This document shows, piece after piece, positions 40,515 through 52,235 of a stretch of DNA of 64,000 nucleotides. The stretch's first letter is position 1, and each line of letters starts with the position of its first letter. A model generated the notes under the pieces. The model was not told the DNA's origin and made no database searches. It saw nothing but the letters and a program-made list of their open reading frames with translations. The stretch lies in contig JAQNBH010000004.1 in assembly GCA_028752905.1 (NCBI GenBank), positions 30,215,751-30,279,750 on the forward strand, given 5' to 3'. The translations under genes were made by a program, and so were the position numbers. This DNA is from Cladorhizidae sp. MBARI D1340-BT2. Taxonomy: Eukaryota; Porifera; Demospongiae; Poecilosclerida; Cladorhizidae.

Positions 40515-41225
40515 CATTTTTGTACTTGTGGTTATATAGCACTTTATAGCTCTATAGATTATGTAAACTTCATGCTATGGACTTGATATATAGCTCAAAA
40601 GATAGGTCTCTCTGTGGCTCTCTTTTGATGCTAAAATATTTTTCATAGGTATAACTATAGCCAAGTTACTGGGAGGGAACCTCAAAACCTGAATGCCTGA
40701 TTTTGCCGCATAAATATCTCCAGATTGCCTTGTGCTAAAGAGTTAAAATTAGTACCCGCTAAAGGAAGCCCTACTCTATGCAATGAGCATTTTCATTAGG
40801 CGTTAAAACGAATGTACGTGGTCAAGCGCCCTGGGTTGGAAAATGAATTGGATGTAATTTTAACGAAATTCATTTTACAATCCGGTGCTTGACCACGTAC
40901 TTGCGCTTTAACGCCTAAACAAAACAATCATTGCATAGAGTATGGCCTTCTCTAGCCACTGTTGCTAATTTCAACTCGACCATTTGGCAATCTGGAGATA
41001 TTTATGCGGCAAATTCAGGCATTCAGGTTTTCGAGGTTCCCTCCACTTGTAGCTCCAGTAACTTGGCTATAGTGATACCTATGAAAAATATTTTAGTATC
41101 AAAAGAGAGCCACAGAGAGACCTATCTTTTGAGCTCTATATCAAGTCCATACCATGAAGTTGACAAAATCTATGGAGCTATATGTGATAGGATCTGAGAA
41201 AAGGGGTCTTAGGTACAAAATTAAA
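40515..41225. repeat. Long inverted-repeat (hairpin/foldback) element
   Basis: Two arms of about 300 bp are inverted copies. Left words gacttgatatatagctcaaa, ggtataactatagccaagtt and gcataaatatctccagattg recur as reverse complements at 41140, 41065 and 40990. An inner inverted pair (gtacgtggtcaagcgcc near 40815 against gcttgaccacgtac near 40890) closes on a short loop near 40850. No coding capacity. Diverged single arms lie at 4550-4760 and 50960-51070, so it is a dispersed family. Confidence 0.85.
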
Positions 41226-42439
41226 AAAACTGAGTTATTGACACTGGTCAGGTGAAAGAACAAGGCAATGCCTATATTTTGGAACTCAAATCATCACTTA
41301 TTTCCATTCAGAAGAAAAGTTATGAAAGCCTGAATGCTAGAGGCTTGAAGCATTCATTTTAGAAAAACGCGTCTTAAATGGTTAAACGCATTGTTTTAGT
41401 AATTTCCGTGCACGAAGGTCGAGGTGTGAACTCACACAAATCTGAGGTGTGAGAAAGAGGACTAGCTAGGCCGAGCTGCTTCGCGAAGCTGGAAAAGAAA
41501 CACTTCTTTGCTGATAGGACAACGCGCAACGCGCTATTCTTGGATGAATCTTGTGCAACAGAAAAGGTAACTTTTAGACGTTTAGATCAATGGAAGTACA
41601 GTAGAGGCAAAAAAAAACTTTACGTACCATTTGCGTTGGACGTTTGTGGTACGTTTGAGTCGCAGTGTTGCTGTACCGTTAGCCAAACGTTCGCTAAACG
41701 TTGGCCAAAAACGTTAGGCAGGATCGTTAATTGAGCGTTGTAGAATTGAATTTCTCCAGCGCATGCCAGATCGACGAAGGTGGGAGAAAGGCTAACTGTC
41801 GTTGCTCTAGCGGTTATTCTTTTTCAGAATCAAGATGCCTTCTTAACCGATTGCACGCCGTATTCCTAGTACCCGCGGGCAAATTATTCATGAATTAACG
41901 AGGTATTTTACTTATTATTTTTATATCTTCCGTTCTGCAGGGACTCCACCCATGAAACTTGGGTCATATTCAGCCACATGATAGCTCTACTTCATGTTAA
42001 AAAATTGAGCCTTCCTTACCAACTGGGCAGAACTAACCAGCATTATAAAACCTTGTCATCTTCTTGGGGGTGAATATTTTCATATTTTCACACCATTATA
42101 ATGCCAACACAAGATGGAGCATCTATTTACAAACCCTCTACCAGCTGCAAAGCCAGTGGGTTGTTTTCCCCATCAAAATGCTAACACATAATAATACAAA
42201 AAACAAATTATAAGAGAGTGAAAATGCTAACACATACTAGAATAAAACCATAATATAAAACACAATTATGTAAGGGAGTGTCTTGGGTAGAGCTCCGGTC
42301 TTGCTGTCACGGGTAGAGTAGAACTTGCTCAGTCTTGGGTATAGCTTGCTTGGTCTCCGGCATGATATTTCACCATGTTTTTATTCTACACAAACATGAG
42401 ATACCAGGATAAGAATAACACTTGAATACTGGAGAGACG

Positions 42440-42550
42440 AGAGAAGTAGACGAAGGGACAGGGAACGAGAGAAGTAGACGAAGGAGCAGGGAACAAGAGA
42501 GAAGTAGACGAAGGAGCAGGGAACAAGAGAGAAGCACAGAAAGGAGCAGG
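42440..42550. repeat. Short tandem repeat, 24-27 bp unit
   Basis: About four copies of agaagtagacgaaggagcag plus ggaacaag downstream of the piggyBac C-terminal coding end. Confidence 0.85.
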
Positions 42551-43499
42551 GGGTGCATAAACATTACTGATAGTCCACCAAGGTATGGTATTACGAAAAC
42601 AGTCACGGCCTGTTGATCCACCACACAAAGGAACCTTACAAAAACAACACTGGGTCCTTGCCTCATGCCTGTAACCTTTACTAATGCAAACTACACGGCG
42701 CTTCTTTGCACAGCACTGTGGGAAATGACCTAGTTTTAAATTGAGGCGATCTAGCTGACTATTTGCCTGACTACAATGTTGACCTGCACGCTGCCGAGAA
42801 GAGAAAGAACCAATCAAAGATTTAGCTAGAACAATCGTAGCTTCTAGATAATTACCCTTCCTTACTGATATTGGAGCTCGGACAGAAGAAAACAAAAATA
42901 AATGAATTCAATAAACAAGCTTCTATCAAATATGTAACCAACAAACCATCAATAGAATTTACATGTACATAACGCATTAGCTCCAAAAACCGAGTCCTAG
43001 GCATTACTTTACGAACCAAAGATCCAGACAAATCCGAGTGATTAGTGGACCAGTACAATTCTAAGTATGGAAGTGTGGAAACTCCCATTATTATCAACAT
43101 TCCTACAAAAGCTTTCATTTCCTCTATATTAGTATCTACCCATGGCCTGGAGAGACTAGCCATCCTAGAAACGTAACTGTTCGTCTCTGCTACTAGGAGT
43201 TCCCACACTTCAAGAGTAAAAAAAAGGTAAAATGCATCTAAAAATGTACTTGATTCACCAAGCAATGAAGAAGTTGGACCAGCTGTTGCTGTATAGTCCA
43301 ATTTCAAAGGAGTTGGCTCCTTTATTTCCCACTTACCTGTGACCTCAGTTAGCCTAGAACCAGTGCCAGATGCTTGGGCAGAACCAGTGCCAGATGCTCG
43401 GACAGAACCAGTGCCAGATACTCGCACACGCCTATAACCTCTGGCCCGCCTACTACCAGTACCTTTTGGAGGACCACTAGCAACACTTACGACTCCACT

Positions 43500-43615
43500 A
43501 CCACTTGAGCTGCTTCCCCCTTGGCCAGTACTCCCTCGCCCGCCTCTCCCTCGACCAGTACTCCCTCGCCCGCCTCTCCCTCGGCCAGTACTCCCTCGCC
43601 CGCCTCTCCCTCGCA
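43500..43615. repeat. Short tandem repeat coding a Gly/Arg repeat
   Basis: A 30-bp unit, ccagtactccctcgcccgcc plus tctccctcga/g, repeats about three to four times inside the piggyBac second exon and encodes a GRGGRGSTGR-type repeat on the minus strand. Confidence 0.85.
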
Positions 43616-44394
43616 CAACTCCAGCACCAGTCGTGTTCCCACGCCATGTAGAGACTTCAGGCAAGGCTTCCTCATCCTCCAATGTAACAAAAGGAGTCAT
43701 AGATGCCTCATCTCCACTCTCATCATCTGATGCTGTAGGAAAAGTAGTGGGGAGGGTGGGAAAAACAAGAGATATATATATATCAAGTTTGTGGTCAACA
43801 TTTGAAAATTCAAATTCAAATGAAAATCAACAACAACTCCAACCTACACTCTTAGCTATAACTTTTTTCTATAACTATCCCGTCTGAATTTGGAATACCA
43901 ACAGAATAAGCTAGTATTTGGCAATAGTACACTCTCAGTTGACTATGGTAAACAAAGGCTATGAAGCGCTATGGTTAGAAGAAACTTACAATCGAGAAGT
44001 CCATCCAAGCGCGCCTCTTCTCTTAAGAGCAACTGGATCCAGAGTGTTTCCTCGGTATGCATAGATGTCTTCACCTTCTTCCCCAAATGAATCTGACCCA
44101 GAATCGCCAGAATCGTCGGCTAAAAGTTGAGAAATAACGTCCTCACAGGAGACCATCTTTGAGCAGTTAAAAAAAAAAGCTCGACCAACAAAAATGGCGT
44201 TCAACCGCAGGATTTTTGTTGCACGATGCATCAACCGGAAATAATCATTTTTGTAACGTTCTCTAGTCTACTAGGCATGTGCAGAACCCAACCGGGGCTG
44301 TTAGCTCGTAACGGTTCATTTTATATATTTTTGTGTGGCGAAGGATGTAAGGTCTCGCGCCATATGGCGCTTACGGCGTTTAATCGGTTAATAG

Positions 44395-45620
44395 AAGAAT
44401 TTTATTCTTTAGGATCTAGAGGATTCAAGGCTGCAGCTATCGTCCGTATTTTGAAGGAGGGCCTGATAGCAACAAGGCAAAGCGTCCAGTTTTGTCAAGC
44501 ACTGCGAGACTGGTATCGCCTCACAGCCATGGAGCGGGATATCTTGGTTTTTTATTGCTGGCCCAAAACTCGTGGTGGAAAAGATGCTGCAAGATGATGA
44601 GAAGACAGCATACCAACTGCAGTTCTCCTTCACAGCGAAGGGAACCCAGTCTTGCTTTGCAGGACATTGCTTGTGTTGATATTTTGAGCAGTGGTAATGC
44701 CAACTGATAATAGAAGCCAATAAAGTTTGTGTTGAACTAGTTTTGGGATGGAACTATGTGAAAGTTAATATCTAGTGTAGAAGCTTTCTGTGTCACACTG
44801 AAGTTATGTTGGTTGCTCTAATGATAATCTAGGCCTGGTTCTTGATGGTATTTTGGTTACAGCCAATGTGCCGATTGGGATAAGCCATTGGATTAAAAAA
44901 TATATATATATATATATAGTTAGGGACTTTGTAGATGTTATGGCTTAAGTCTACGGCAAGATATTGATATAGAACACTGGTGAATTGGTATAGTGACTCA
45001 TGTAATAACATGATCAATAGCAGTATCATTTATCCCTATCCTAGGTCAAGAGATTGGAGCGAGATACAGAACTTTGAAGAGGACAGACGAGTGCACATGG
45101 AAACACATAGGCTTTTTTTGGTTGTATAAGGCAGGCACGAAAGAACAAGCCAAGATATGATTCATGTTGTATTATGGTTGTGTGTGTAATAAGGTGTAGC
45201 TTTATACTCAGGTGTTTTAAACCTCTGTTTAAAACATGAAACATTTGGTGAAGGTAAATGTGTGGGCCAGTATTATGAGAGCCCCACTTTTTGTTCAAAT
45301 TCTTCACTAGACCCTTTTTACCCTTTGTAAAGGATGTTTGCTCCCATCACCGCTTCATGCAGGACACTGACCCCAAACGTACATCCTGGCTGGCTAAGGA
45401 GTTCGATATAAATTGATGGAGGATGCCTCCTGAGTTTCAAGATGCCAACCCCATTGAAGAACTGTGACACGAGTTGAAAGAGTACATCAGGAGAGAAGTG
45501 AATCCCAAGTCCAACGCTGAATTGGTGGACAGCATAACACAATTTTGATTAACTGTAGATGTCAGAAGTAGAACAGACACCTGGAGGGTTAGGCCATGGG
45601 GAAATTTATTTGGAAATCAC
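44395..45620 (+). pseudogene. Tc1/mariner-type transposase, decayed
   Basis: The N-terminal helix-turn-helix reads EFYSLGSRGFKAAAIVRILK and EGLIATRQSVQFCQALRDW; then MLQDDEKTAYQLQFSFTAKG with frame changes. Near 45240 VKVNVWASI resembles the HVWAGIS block. From about 45330: FMQDTDPKRTSWLAKEF (second Asp, usually QDNDPKHTS), then WRMPPEFQDANPIEEL and HELKEYIRREVNPKSNAELV (third acidic residue, D34E-like spacing). Numerous stops and shifts; the first Asp block is not readable. Confidence 0.85.
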
Positions 45621-46400
45621 TTGCCAAGCAATGCTTCTTGATATCAAGTTGGCAAAACTTTCGTTTGTTTGGGTAGTTAGAGATGTTAAATTTTCTTATT
45701 AAATTATCAATAAGAAGATATAAAATAATGATAATTTCAAAAACAAATATATAGTTATCGAACAAGTCCAGTCCTGACCCCACCACCACAGATGTAGAGT
45801 GAAGAACTGTAATCCTCGACTTCCATTACAGGCTTGAATTCTTCCTCCATGGCTGCCTGGTAACTGCATTTCAAAATAGTAAATCACACCTGAACTTGAT
45901 TTAAAGAATTTGATTTAAAACTTAACAATAGCTGAAATCTTGCCTTTATATATCACCCTCACTGCCTTGGCCTCCCACTCCCACTGAGTAGCACCCTAAA
46001 ACATTGCTGCTTGGTACAGCCACCCAGAACTTTCATTCTGCCAGAAGACCAAACAATAGTCGGTATAATTATCATTACTGGATCCACTGTTCTAGCTTTT
46101 ATTTTGGGGGGTTTCGTTTTAAATATGTAACACTAACAACTGGACTGAAGTAAAGGCTGGGTCACTACCACAGATAGGCGCTAGAGGTTCAAGCCATTGG
46201 ATTTCTACCTAGTGTTACACTTACTGCTCAGAGCGAAGGTAGCAGCGAGAGTTCTTCTATAAGCCATTCCCAGGACAAATCAAAAGTAGAAGCTGCAACA
46301 AAACAGAACAGTAATCAACAGTAGGCCGACTGACTTGACTTTATGCGCTCCATCGAACACGTGGTGTAGGATACCGAATGTTGATTGCGCGTTTCGGGTA
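45621..46400. other. 3' noncoding part of the Tc1/mariner element or later insertions
   Basis: No coding motif recognised between the transposase end and the right terminal repeat. Repeats of ttgagcgttgc near 46430-46480 belong to the subterminal region and mirror cgtttgg-type words at the left end. Confidence 0.4.
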
Positions 46401-46724
46401 ATTAAATACCGGTTCGTGCGCAATACATTGCTTGAGCGTTGCCTGTGCGTTCCTTGAGCGTTGCTTGAGCGTTTCTTAAGAAAGGTTTCTGCATTGAACG
46501 TTTACCCAACGCAACGGTACGTAAAGTTTTTTTTTGACCGCTACTGTATGAGTAACAATAATACAAGCTGTGTTTGCTGTGTTTGTTTGTCAATAAAACA
46601 AGGATAAAAGTTAGAGAAACAGATTAGAGTTAGCTCTCTAATGATAACTATAATGTCAGAATAGCCATAAAGGTGTCTAATGTAGGATAGATATAGATGT
46701 CTGATATAATAACAATTATTAGAT

Positions 46725-49065
46725 TTATATTTCTTTGTTAGGGCAAGATCTGCTGTTGTGTGCTGTTTTCTTGGTTCGACCCACCCTAGCACGCTTTGCT
46801 GGAGGGCTGTTACTTGCTGTGATGGCATTTCCAGGATCAGGGGTTGCTTGCCTGCCAATTGGTTTGGGAACTGTTGGAAAAGGGCAAGTAATATTCCTGT
46901 CATTCTCTGGGCAGAAAGGGCCGATTTGATCGTGTAAATACCACTGTCGTTCAGGAGACAAGCCTTTTGGTTGAATGATGGAAGGAAGCTCACTCCCATC
47001 AGGCATCCAATGTGACTTCAAGAGCTGAATCCGAGTTTGTTGTGTATCAGCTCTCTCTTTCACATAGCAAACACCAGGCTCAAGCGATGTAAAGTGCAAA
47101 TAATGCAACTTTTTGATGCCGATGATCTTTTTGAAGTGTGGAGCAAAGAAATTTGTCCAGTTGTAAGTTGGCACTACAATACTTCCGTTCTCATTTGATA
47201 CTAGCTGTGCTATGTTGCACTGTGCTGAGTCATTCATGACCTTTGCAATGTCACTTAATTTGCCAACTTTTGACCTTCGATACAGGCGCTTGAATAGTCC
47301 AAAACACCAATCAGGGGAAAATTTGGTGTGACCGACCACGAGAAATGAGAGGGTGATTTTGCTGTGTTTGTTTGTCAGTGCACGCCAGGCAAGGTACTGT
47401 ACCATACAGTTGTTCTTGTTTTGTCCTGTACAGTTGTCAGCATGCAAGTAAACTTCCTTTTCGCCAAAACCGTGGTTTTCAAATTAGTAGTGGAGTTGGC
47501 TGACTACGGTGTTGGCTCCTTTACCACAGTCACCTGCCTCATCAGAGAGAAAGTTAACTTGCCGAGGTAACGCCTCACAATTAACGCCAAAAACACCACA
47601 TTTTCTTGGGTTAGAAAGTAAATTGGTCCTGGTTGAAGTGGATCTGAGTAATGCACTTGTTGGGCATAGTCAAAACTATAGTGCACTTTAATGTCCATTG
47701 TGTTTGCAGGAATTCGTGAAGATGGAGGTGGTGCCTGAAACTCACTATTGACTGAGAAATGGGTTCGAACTGAGTGTTCGCACTCTTGGCAGGAATTTTT
47801 GTAAAGTGCTCTCTCCATACGTACCACTCTTAGGTGTTCTTCTGCAACCTGTATTGTTTTTGTCTTTTCATTTTCAGAGCAGTTAGTTGCACAGAGAATT
47901 GCAGTGCTATTTTGCTGGCAATGCCAGCACAAGTCAGACATGGGCTTCATCACAATGATGGATGGCAGTAGCTCTCTCCACAGTGTGCAAAATGTACTGT
48001 AAGCAACAGTTTGTATTGTTGCTAATGCTACAGCACTTTTATATGATTTCCAAATTCCTCGTTTGGATGAACTGGATGGCAGAAGCTTGATGTCGCTACG
48101 ACTATAGCCAGGAACTCTGCCAGGAAGGGAAGCCCATGTTACTCAACATAACTGAGGAGGAACCTGACAACACTCTCTATGTCGTCCATGGATAGCGAAT
48201 GTTTTGGACGTTTGTGCACATTGCCATGGATCCTTGGAACTAATCCATTTTCCTGGAAGTGCTTAGTCAAATTTCTCATCCCTTTCTTTCCTATGGCATT
48301 CACTAACAGAAAGAACTTAAAGCAGACTGGCTTGCCATGATGACTGTAGTTGCAGTGCAATTTCATCCTTTCCGTCCCAGCAAGATATGGCCAACGATGA
48401 ACCTGATCTTCACTGATGGAGAATGCCTGTAACTGACCAAGAAGGACCATATACAGTTCATTACAGGATAGTTCCAGACAGCATCCTCGTGCTTGCGACA
48501 CATGCCCATTAGTGAACTGGATGGAGCACTCTTTGCCATTGAACTGTGAGAAGCCACAACCACTAGTCATAAACTTGGTTACTAGCTCTTCTTCTTGAGT
48601 GTCCACGTCTCGAACTTGAAAATCTACTGATGAAACTGCATCATTGCTTCCTGGACCTGTTCGTCATTGGTCAGCTCTCGAACGTCCTCCAGATCATCAT
48701 CACTCTCTTCACTCCCTTCAGTTTCACTATGAGGTGGCTCAAGTCTGTCAGCATCAACCACATTACCTACAAATAAATGCATCCATTAATTATTATTCTT
48801 TTGTATTGTCTAGTAGTGTATGTATTATGTATTATACCTGCTTGTTCGTTCTCTGAGTCACTGTCACTATCACAACCATAGTTTGAGGTAAAATAGTCAT
48901 CATTGACTTCTAGGAGAGACTGCTGGTCTCCAGGAGAGAATTTTATTAAGGAATTAATGGCTTTTGCAGCTTCCTGTGCACTTGATGAAGCCGCGGGCAG
49001 TATTTTCTCCGTGTTACATCGCAACCCAATTCCGTTACATGCGTAGCAAGCTTCTTGACCACCAA
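46725..49065 (-). pseudogene. Decayed transposon-associated gene with DNCTGQNKNN motif (DUF7869-like)
   Basis: Read from 49065 down: an opening exon with a C-x2-C pair (QEACYACNGIGLRC) and an acidic run (DSDSDSENEQAG), an intron (donor near 48838, acceptor near 48770), an acidic exon, then CGFSQFNGKECSIQFTNGHV ... KRPKHSLSMDDIESVVRFLL, then RVPGYSRSDIKLLPSSSSKR, then LHADNCTGQNKNNCMVQYLA and SFLVVGHTKFSPDWCFGLFK. The last two blocks are hallmarks of a metazoan multicopy family, probably transposon-derived. An in-frame TAA and frameshifts near 48138 and 47560 show decay. Mechanism and ends of the putative element are unknown. Confidence 0.7.
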
Positions 49066-49899
49066 TCTTCTAACCCCACGCTTGCATACAAAAAAGCAAG
49101 CAGGAGCCTTCAGACTACACACAAAGGTAAAGGAAAGGTGGTAGATGCCTGTAGTACAAAAAAAAGAAAAATAGTCTAACTATAACTTTGAGCTTATTTT
49201 GGTCATAGCACAAAACCATTTTTCTCTACCTAAGACCCGATCCTATCACATATATAAAGCGGTAACCACAATTTTTTAGACTTTATATACTACAAAAATG
49301 GCTTAGTCCCCCCTTGCTCAGCTCTCATCTTGTGAATAGCATGGATGTAGATGATTGATGGCAACAAAGAGATACTCTCAGTGACACTCACTGACAAGCT
49401 GGACTGAAGCATTAGAAGGAAGAGTGCCATGAAACACCTTCACAAACTTCCAGTTCTTGCTGCACATCTCAGTAGAAATTGGACCTCAACCTCTGTCCAA
49501 CATGCATCGCATCCATGATGCCATCTATCCCTAATTAGCTGCTGATCACAAGCCATACCCCCTAATACAATGTATGTACACTTATCAGACCAATACTATT
49601 GCCATAGCATGCTCTGTAATAAGAAAACTGATTTGATTAGAGAAGCACATCAATATCTTCTAGTCAGTTGCAGGTCATCAAGAACAACCAGGCCATTGTT
49701 GCCATGAGGTGACTTCAGGACAGGGCAGTGAACGATGGTGTGGTAGTTGCCCTGGATGGCACCTCATTGGGAGCTACATGTGTCACTATCACTCACACTG
49801 ACTCTGCATAAGTAGGATGCTGTTTTTGCTATCCAGATCGCAGTTGATTTGGGATGACCAGTAACTTATGAATAAGATGTTGGCCAGGACTAGTTTTTT
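49066..49899. other. No recognised gene; repeat remnant at the left
   Basis: gacccgatcctatcacatat at 49243 is a reverse-complement-like relative of the outer right edge of the hairpin element (gtgataggatctgag near 41187). The rest has no recognised motif. Confidence 0.4.
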
Positions 49900-50498
49900 G
49901 ATGAAACAGGTACTGTATTGGTTGAGCCTTGCGACAAGTGCCACCCATCCATTCTTTGCCCCACAGTACCACCTGTTAGTTCAGTGTACAAGTGGATTTT
50001 CCATATGTAGCTTCTCAGCATGGATTGTAGAGCAGAAGCGGCTCAAATGGTGTGGAGCAGAATTCTCTGCAGCACTGGGAATCAGGCAGAGGTGGTCACA
50101 CCCATTAAGGAGGGAGTGATGCCAGGGAGCATGGACACTGGTGTGGGCAGAGGTGTCACTTAAATGACACAGAGGGCCGTCTCATTGATGATGACATTGA
50201 CTGCTCTAGTGTGGTCGCTGTGGTGACTTGCATATCCTGCTCTGGAGAACCTGTACACCCCTCCTACCCACCCGCAGTAGGTTCCAGTGAGTTTATTCAG
50301 CAAGTTCATGCTACATGAGGCCTTGCTGACCACTTTCTTGAAGTGAGTCGAGTCAGGGAGGCTGCGATAAGCAGTAATACCAAGATATACATGTTCTTTG
50401 TCAAATTTCAATGGTTTGCCATAGAGGAGGATGGTGAGAGTGTCTGCTCTCACACTGTGCACAGATTCTTCTTGCTCAACTTTAGGTATAGGCACCAA
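49900..50498 (-). pseudogene. LINE-type reverse transcriptase C-terminal fragment
   Basis: On the minus strand the translation reads LKFDKEHVYLGITAYRSLPD, VSKASCSMNLLNKLTGTYCG and SDHTRAVNVIINETALCVI. This is the pattern YLGV.LD..L....H......K...R..LL.KL.GT.WG and ..HT..VD..LN.TLR.I seen just after the catalytic core of non-LTR RTs. Below 50160 the frame is broken but PVLQ...HTI-like stretches continue. A fragment with many lesions. Confidence 0.65.
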
Positions 50499-51249
50499 AA
50501 TAATTCACACATGTCGTTAGATAGCTTGTAATACTCCCTCCACCTCTTAGTGCTTGTGTGAGTGTCCCAGGGCCGAGTCATCAACATAGAGACATAAAGG
50601 TACTTACCAGCTGCAGTGGTTGACGTGTGATAGAATGAAATGCTGCATGAGCTCGAAGGTCATGGACAGGAGGGAACATTGGCTGGTAGTTAGCTGTGTC
50701 GGGGGCAGGATTCTTGGGCTTGAGAATGTCTTTGGCATGAGATTGGCAGATTCCGTGCCTGCTTCCAGTGGCAGGTTTCTTGAGAATGGCAGATCCTTAT
50801 CCTGCTTCCTCGTGCTGGTTTCTTGGGGATGAGAATGGCAGGTACATACTCTACCCTGCTTCCAGTGGCAGGCTTCTTGGGCTTGTACTATACCTCCAGT
50901 GGCAGGGCTTGAGAATAAATATTCAACTTTGACTTCTTGCAACATTGGCATGGCCACCTATGCAGTTAGTCCAAAAAGAGAACATAGAGAAAGAGCTGTA
51001 TTTTGAGCTCTGTAACAAGTGTTAGAACAAGTTATGTAGAGCTCCAAAGTTAAACCACATTTTTTTAAAGTAGAAATAAATGGTATCGAGTCCCCTTCAA
51101 GCCTTCTTGATGTTGTTAATGAAATTCCTTCTTCCTTTTAAGGATGTCATAAACATAGAAGAGAGAAGATGCTTCATGGATGTTCAGTTAAGGCTACGAG
51201 GCTGACCTCCTCCATACCAAAGGGGAGGAAGGAAATCACTGAGTCTTTA
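50499..51249. other. No gene recognised; imperfect repeats and a hairpin-family arm
   Basis: From 50690 to 50900 a roughly 45-bp unit around cttccagtggcaggtttctt recurs about three to four times imperfectly. At 50960-51070 a diverged right arm of the 40.5 kb hairpin family is seen (agagaacatagagaaagagc, tgtattttgagctctgtaac). Confidence 0.5.
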
Positions 51250-51484
51250 CTGCGGCTGCATGAAAAATGAAATGATGCAGAGCACATCATGAATGCATGC
51301 ACCTGCATAGACTACAAGATACTCTAATTATTCCCCACACTATAATAATGGGAGAACACTTTACTAGACCAGGTGCTCTAAGGGAGGTCAAGGGTGAGCT
51401 ATGCTGTACTATTCCTGAATTTGAACTTGATTTCTAAAAATAAAAGCATACCAAAAAATACTGAGTTGTTTCACTACTGGAGGT

Positions 51485-51735
51485 GAGCCTGGCCAGCTGG
51501 GCTCCCTGCCATGCATAGCACTGCCTCCTGCTAACCTAGCTGCTGATGCTGAGCCTGGCCAGCTGGGCTCCCTGCCATGCATAGCACTGCCTCCTGCTAC
51601 CTAGCTGCTGGTGCTGAGCCTGGCCAGCTGGGCTCCCTGCCATGCTCAGCACTGCCTCCTGCTAACCTAGCTGCTGGTGCTGAGCCTGGCCAGCTGGGCT
51701 CCCTGCCATGCACAGCACTGCAGAGTCAAGAACAC
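51485..51735. repeat. Minisatellite, about 66-bp unit, about 4 copies
   Basis: The unit contains gagcctggccagctgggctc, cctgccatgcatagcactgc and ctcctgctaacctagctgct; starts at 51485, 51551, 51615 and 51682. The second copy of the host repeat has only about 1.5 units (58689-58790), so copy number changed after duplication. Confidence 0.9.
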
Positions 51736-52235
51736 TCACTGATGAGTTAACAGAGTGAAGTGTTGTGTCCTCCGGTCAAGTACATGAAGGTCAGAGTTCA
51801 TCTGTGACTGGTGTCTGTGTCCAAGTGAAGTCATGACCACGACCAAACTGATACATTGGAGGCAAGCTAAAATTGGTACATGAACATCAACTTCTCCAAT
51901 ACATCAAAAGTGTGCCGATATGAACCGGTGCTTAAGATTGCTGGCAAGACATCTTGGCAGGTTTGGAGACAGGCATTGACAGCATCATGCTAGCCACAAA
52001 ATCTGGCACAAGGTGATCTGTAATTGGAAATATCCTTCCTTGACCGGTCTTAGGCTGGTCTAATGCAGTGCCTCACTGGGAAATAGCCAACCAAGACACT
52101 GATCAGTCACACCATTCACTGGCCTTCATCAAAGTCTTCACTGTTATGTTGAAAGTGAATCATAAAATTACAACTATGTTCCCATAGGCAGGGACCTCAA
52201 TTGATTCCTTAAACAGCAACTATAACATTGGCTTC

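Larger units (their letters stand above)
42386..44160 (-). pseudogene. piggyBac transposase lacking its catalytic core
   Basis: The first exon starts at the ATG near 44156 (MVSCEDVISQLLADDSGDSG, acidic N-terminus) and ends at a donor near 43990. The next exon (43700 to about 42895) has Arg/Gly and Gly/Thr/Ser-rich repeats, then LEVWELLVAETNSYVSRMAS, EEMKAFVGMLIIMGVSTLPY and VMPRTRFLELMRYVHVN. The frame then passes directly to the C-terminus: LIGSFSSRQRAGQHCSQANS and a Cys-rich end (CISKGYRHEARTQCCFCKVP, LCGGSTGRDCF). The block with the three Asp residues, about 250 residues, is deleted. Such copies can be mobilised only in trans. Confidence 0.88.
41843..44391. mobile_element. piggyBac-type transposon with internal deletion, nested in Tc1/mariner
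   Basis: Bounded by TTAACCGATTGCACGCCG at the left and CGGCGTTTAATCGGTTAA at the right, with TTAA at both edges; the ends match the 29326-32638 element in the outer part (TTAACCGATT). The subterminal palindrome gcgccatatggcgc is at the right end. It interrupts sequence that is continuous in the 26722-27479 copy, which proves insertion. Transposase N-terminal exons and the C-terminus remain, but the catalytic middle is gone. Confidence 0.92.
41599..46546 (+). mobile_element. Tc1/mariner-type transposon, split by a piggyBac insertion
   Basis: The left end CAGTAGAGGCAAAAAAAAAC and the reverse complement of the right end CAGTAGCGGTCAAAAAAAAA begin inverted termini of about 40 bp (both continue with CTTTACGTACC). 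TA dinucleotides flank both ends (41597-41598, 46547-46548), the Tc1/mariner target. The transposase relics lie to the right of the nested piggyBac (41843-44391). A partial inverted copy without that insertion is at 26722-27479. Length without the insertion is about 2.4 kb. Confidence 0.9.

Noticed and set aside
50604..50957. 117-codon minus-strand open frame
   Set aside because: It spans an imperfect 45-bp repeat region and has no family resemblance.
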